The translations under genes were made by a program, and so were the position numbers. Positions 5,820 through 6,573 of a stretch of 6,573 nucleotides of DNA are shown in pieces. Every line of letters starts with the position of its first letter. The first letter of the stretch is position 1. The notes below the pieces were generated by a model. That model worked only from the letters and a program-made list of their open reading frames with translations. It made no database searches and had not been told where the DNA came from. The DNA is taken from the NCBI GenBank assembly GCA_903873355.1, contig CAIQOG010000417.1:1-6573 (forward strand). Direction: 5' to 3'. This stretch comes from an uncultured Bacteroidales bacterium. GTDB lineage: Bacteria; Bacteroidota; Bacteroidia; Bacteroidales; Paludibacteraceae.

Positions 5820-5848
5820 CATTCTTTATTTGAGATTATTAACCTAGA

Positions 5849-5870
5849 ACCCCTAAATCCCCTAAAGGGG
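5849..5870 (+). repeat. Intergenic repeat copy 7 in the alaS leader, left arm
   Basis: A divergent family member: the usual TAA between the two CCCC runs is expanded to TAAAT. The half CCCCTAAAGGGG (5859-5870) is canonical. Confidence 0.85.
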
Positions 5871-5880
5871 ACTCTTTGAA

Positions 5881-5902
5881 CCCCCTTCAGGGGGCAGGGG
5901 GT
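5881..5902 (-). repeat. Intergenic repeat copy 8 in the alaS leader, right arm
   Basis: A variant with G5 runs (CTTCAGGGGGCAGGGGGT). Separated from copy 7 by only 10 bases, it can form a hairpin: CCCCTAAAGGGG pairs with CCCCTTCAGGGG at 11 of 12 positions around a loop of about 11 bases. The copy ends 16 bases before the alaS ATG. Confidence 0.82.
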
Positions 5903-5918
5903 CATAGCAAATTAAAAT

Positions 5919-6573
5919 ATGACTTCACAAGAAATTCGCCAATCGTTCCTCGATTTTTTTGCATCGAAAGACCACAAAATTGTTCCATCGGCACCCATGG
6001 TTATCAAAGATGATCCCACGTTGATGTTCACCAATGCGGGAATGAATCAGTTCAAAAACATTATTCTGGGTAATGATCCGATTAAGTATGCGCGCGTTGC
6101 AGATTCACAAAAGTGTCTGCGCGTAAGCGGAAAACACAACGACCTGGAAGAGGTTGGTCACGACACCTATCACCACACCATGTTCGAAATGTTGGGTAAC
6201 TGGTCGTTTGGCGATTATTTCAAAAAAGAAGCCATCGAATGGGCGTGGGAATATCTGGTTGACGTGTTGAAACTGGACACCGACCGACTTTATGTCACTG
6301 TTTTCGAAGGATATGCGCCAGAAGGACTTGAACGTGACGACGAAGCAGCTGCAATATGGGAACAATTCCTTCCAAAAAGTCGTATTATCAACGGAAACAA
6401 AAAAGACAATTTCTGGGAAATGGGCGATACCGGACCATGCGGCCCTTGCTCCGAGATACACATCGATATCCGCAACAACGACGAACGAGCTAAAATTGAC
6501 GGCCTGACGTTGGTAAACGGAAGTCACCCACAGGTAATTGAGATTTGGAACAACGTGTTCATGCAGTATAACC
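5919..6573 (+). CDS. alaS: Alanyl-tRNA synthetase, N-terminal part (3' truncated by window)
   Basis: AlaRS is the class II synthetase that charges tRNA-Ala in the cytoplasm. The frame opens at the ATG at 5919 and stays open to the last base, covering 218 codons of an enzyme usually near 870 residues. It begins [20 protein letters not shown], the standard AlaRS start. Motif 1 is in the [14 protein letters not shown] region, motif 2 is [20 protein letters not shown], and [18 protein letters not shown] is the diagnostic ATP/alanine-site stretch. [12 protein letters not shown] at the end is also typical. Only part of the catalytic domain is in view; the tRNA-binding, editing and C-Ala domains lie beyond the window. 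No strong Shine-Dalgarno sequence is seen (AGGGGG is 17 bases upstream). A hairpin-forming repeat pair occupies the leader. Confidence 0.96.
   Translation, partial: MTSQEIRQSFLDFFASKDHKIVPSAPMVIKDDPTLMFTNAGMNQFKNIILGNDPIKYARVADSQKCLRVSGKHNDLEEVGHDTYHHTMFEMLGNWSFGDYFKKEAIEWAWEYLVDVLKLDTDRLYVTVFEGYAPEGLERDDEAAAIWEQFLPKSRIINGNKKDNFWEMGDTGPCGPCSEIHIDIRNNDERAKIDGLTLVNGSHPQVIEIWNNVFMQYN

Noticed and set aside
1100..5902. CRISPR array
   Set aside because: The repeats alternate in orientation, are separated by whole genes, and have no regular spacers.
5849..5902. T-box or riboswitch controlling alaS
   Set aside because: The leader is short and made mostly of the repeat pair. I see no T-box motif, no specifier loop and no terminator with a U-run.
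6105..6527. 140-codon minus-strand open frame
   Set aside because: It is antisense to the conserved catalytic domain of AlaRS and its protein has no family resemblance.

Overview
The window looks like chromosomal DNA of a member of the Bacteroidota, probably class Bacteroidia. The evidence is the kind of TyrA, SpoIID and AmpG-like proteins, a 58-residue winged-helix protein of a type I associate with this phylum, weak or absent Shine-Dalgarno sequences, and -7 boxes of the form TAnnTTTG. This is judged by eye and from memory; no database search was made.

Layout. The plus strand carries the 3' part of a SpoIID/LytB-like gene (open at the left edge), an AmpG-like muropeptide permease, a prephenate dehydrogenase (tyrA) and a small winged-helix protein. 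A hairpin terminator follows and is shared with the converging minus-strand unit, an M23 (LytM-type) endopeptidase followed by glutamate racemase (murI). To the right, alaS (alanyl-tRNA synthetase) diverges from the M23 gene and runs off the window. No gap between genes exceeds 250 bases. Four of the seven genes concern the cell wall: SpoIID and M23 act on the sacculus, AmpG would import released muropeptides, and MurI makes D-glutamate. TyrA (tyrosine synthesis) and AlaS are housekeeping genes.

The most striking feature is a family of short GC-rich repeats with the core CCCCTAACCCCTAAAGGGGA. Eight copies form four inverted pairs, one at each of three co-directional gene junctions and one in the alaS leader. 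At two junctions the upstream copy supplies the stop codon and at a third it touches it. In two cases the downstream copy is translated as part of the next protein's N-terminus (AmpG, MurI); in the other two it lies 7-16 bases before the start codon (tyrA, alaS). In murI, the one base in which the copy differs from its partner turns a would-be in-frame TAG into CAG. The paired arms can form 20-21 bp stems, and each arm can also fold on itself. The SpoIID gene additionally carries a REP-like double palindrome and a heptamer tandem repeat, both read through in frame.

I find no CRISPR array, tRNA, rRNA, transposase or complete new multi-gene system. The unusual content is the repeat family and its fit to the gene boundaries.
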